A stretch of 32,054 nt of DNA from an uncultured Sphingorhabdus sp. (lineage in GTDB: Bacteria; Pseudomonadota; Alphaproteobacteria; Sphingomonadales; Sphingomonadaceae), in the NCBI RefSeq assembly GCF_937872355.1, contig NZ_CALMSV010000149.1, forward strand, positions 1 to 32,054, read 5' to 3'. Positions 31,310 through 32,054 of the stretch are shown piece by piece. How positions within the stretch are numbered: position 1 is the first letter of the stretch; every line of letters begins with the position of its first letter. A model generated the notes under the pieces. It worked only from the letters and a program-made list of their open reading frames with translations. It did no database searches and was not told the DNA's origin. The position numbers were made by a program, and so were the translations under genes.

Positions 31310-32054
31310 CTACTCGTGTATCTCGACCAATGAACTGACATAACCGGCGCCACCCGCGCCGGAATCTTCCACTTCAACATAATAGGCCAGCTTGTGGCCA
31401 TCCTTGGTTGGCAGGCTGGCCCGCCACGAGCCACTGTCGCTAACCATCGGTACCGATTCCCATTTGGCAGCGCGCCAATCACGGTTGTACCTGTTGTAGG
31501 AATAATAAAGCTTCACTGCCACCGGTGGTGGTGCCGAGGTCAGCGTTGCCGATACGCGCAACTGGCCGGACTCCTCTGTGCCCTTGGCAGTTATCTTGGA
31601 GATTGGTCGATCCAGAAAAGTATGCGCCAGCCACATGCGCCATGCCGCCAGGTGCTTGGGCGACACCCAGGTGTGCCTAACGTTGTCGAGAGCGACGAAT
31701 GCCTTGTCACCTTGCAGTTCCTGCATCATGCTGTCGGCCGCACCGAGCGCAAAGAACTGGTCGTTGGTGCCCAGCACAACGAAATATTTGGCCTTGATCT
31801 GATCGCGCCAAATATAGGGGTCGAATCGCTTGATGATCTCTAGGCCGAAGGGGTTATTGATCGTGTGCAGCAACTCCTCGGCTGACATGTGTCCCGGGCC
31901 GGTGCGATTGTTTTCCGGTCCCCGCACCGATGGCCCGAATTCAGCGAACTGCTTCGCGACGCCGTACAGAGTGTTCCCGCCAGTGTAGCAGGCCGACATG
32001 ATGCCGGCCACCCGATCGGGATCTACCCCGGTAGCGAGGCTGACGGCTGCCCCC
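31310..32054 (-). CDS. PhoPQ-activated pathogenicity-related (PqaA-like) alpha/beta hydrolase, partial
   Basis: The frame is open to the right edge, so the N-terminus is missing; 248 residues are visible. They start GAAVSLATGVDPDRVAGIMSACYTGGN, which looks like the helix after a nucleophile elbow. Further on are AKYFVVLGTNDQFFALGAAD, with the likely catalytic aspartate, and DNVRHTW, with the likely histidine. The C-terminal 100 residues form a beta-rich domain (AVKLYYSYNRYNRDWRAAKW, AYYVEVED). This matches the PqaA family, predicted secreted or periplasmic hydrolases first noted in Salmonella as PhoPQ-regulated. The nucleophile serine and signal peptide would lie outside the window. Whether the gene is part of the integrated element or of the old chromosome is unclear. 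Confidence 0.85.
   Translation of the reverse strand, partial: GAAVSLATGVDPDRVAGIMSACYTGGNTLYGVAKQFAEFGPSVRGPENNRTGPGHMSAEELLHTINNPFGLEIIKRFDPYIWRDQIKAKYFVVLGTNDQFFALGAADSMMQELQGDKAFVALDNVRHTWVSPKHLAAWRMWLAHTFLDRPISKITAKGTEESGQLRVSATLTSAPPPVAVKLYYSYNRYNRDWRAAKWESVPMVSDSGSWRASLPTKDGHKLAYYVEVEDSGAGGAGYVSSLVEIHE

Noticed and set aside
1-32054. CRISPR array, intact prophage or known defence system
   Set aside because: No regularly spaced direct repeats with unique spacers, no phage structural genes, and no restriction, toxin-antitoxin or abortive-infection gene set were seen.

Overview
This 32 kb chromosomal window is from an alphaproteobacterium, most likely order Sphingomonadales (Sphingopyxis/Sphingorhabdus-like). 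I infer this from protein character and gene order: aroA-cmk-rpsA-ihfB, hisS-prfA, a TIGR02300 zinc-ribbon protein, an EipA/DUF1134 protein, and dispersed inverted repeats of kinds I associate with sphingomonads. No database search was possible. Most of the window is compact housekeeping DNA with many 4-base ATGA overlaps. Three tRNA genes are present: Ser-GCT, Leu-TAA and Ala-GGC.

Layout. (1) 1-4561: a leftward acyl-CoA catabolic operon (APH-type kinase, SDR, ACAD10/11-type acyl-CoA dehydrogenase, SDR, and the first codons of a further gene), with a divergent TetR regulator. The two promoters overlap on one palindrome. (2) 4592-9616: tRNA-Ser, EipA, then leftward tonB-like, membrane protein, ribD and ribE, a nested inverted-repeat element, a small lipoprotein and ppa. 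ribD has no ATG/GTG/TTG start; it appears to begin at an ATA overlapping the upstream stop codon. (3) 9733-12872: hisS-prfA, a foldback repeat and a GST-like protein. (4) 13149-16886: a BlaI/M56 signalling pair with an unusual C-terminal region, an MBL-fold hydrolase cut by an in-frame amber codon, and a DUF4230 protein. (5) 16989-21352: nadA, a DUF2853-TM-OmpA fusion protein, a DUF3592-like protein, nadC, and a secreted RNase T2 whose start lies inside nadC. (6) 21349-24770: a DUF4112 protein and two tandem oligopeptide-binding lipoproteins with no permease. (7) 24828-29325: tRNA-Leu, ihfB, rpsA, cmk and aroA, all leftward. (8) 29481-32054: the TIGR02300 protein, tRNA-Ala, a decayed integrase of an element integrated at that tRNA, and a PqaA-like alpha/beta hydrolase running off the right edge.

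The most interesting signals are: the split APH + acyl-CoA dehydrogenase operon, which resembles the mammalian ACAD10/11 fusion and the lva pathway and may degrade 4-hydroxyacyl-CoAs; the ribD start codon; the amber codon in the MBL gene with its C-terminal winged-helix region still intact behind it; the DUF2853-OmpA fusion; the two foldback repeat elements; and two apparently leaderless genes with the same promoter layout. I found no CRISPR array, intact prophage or recognisable defence cluster.
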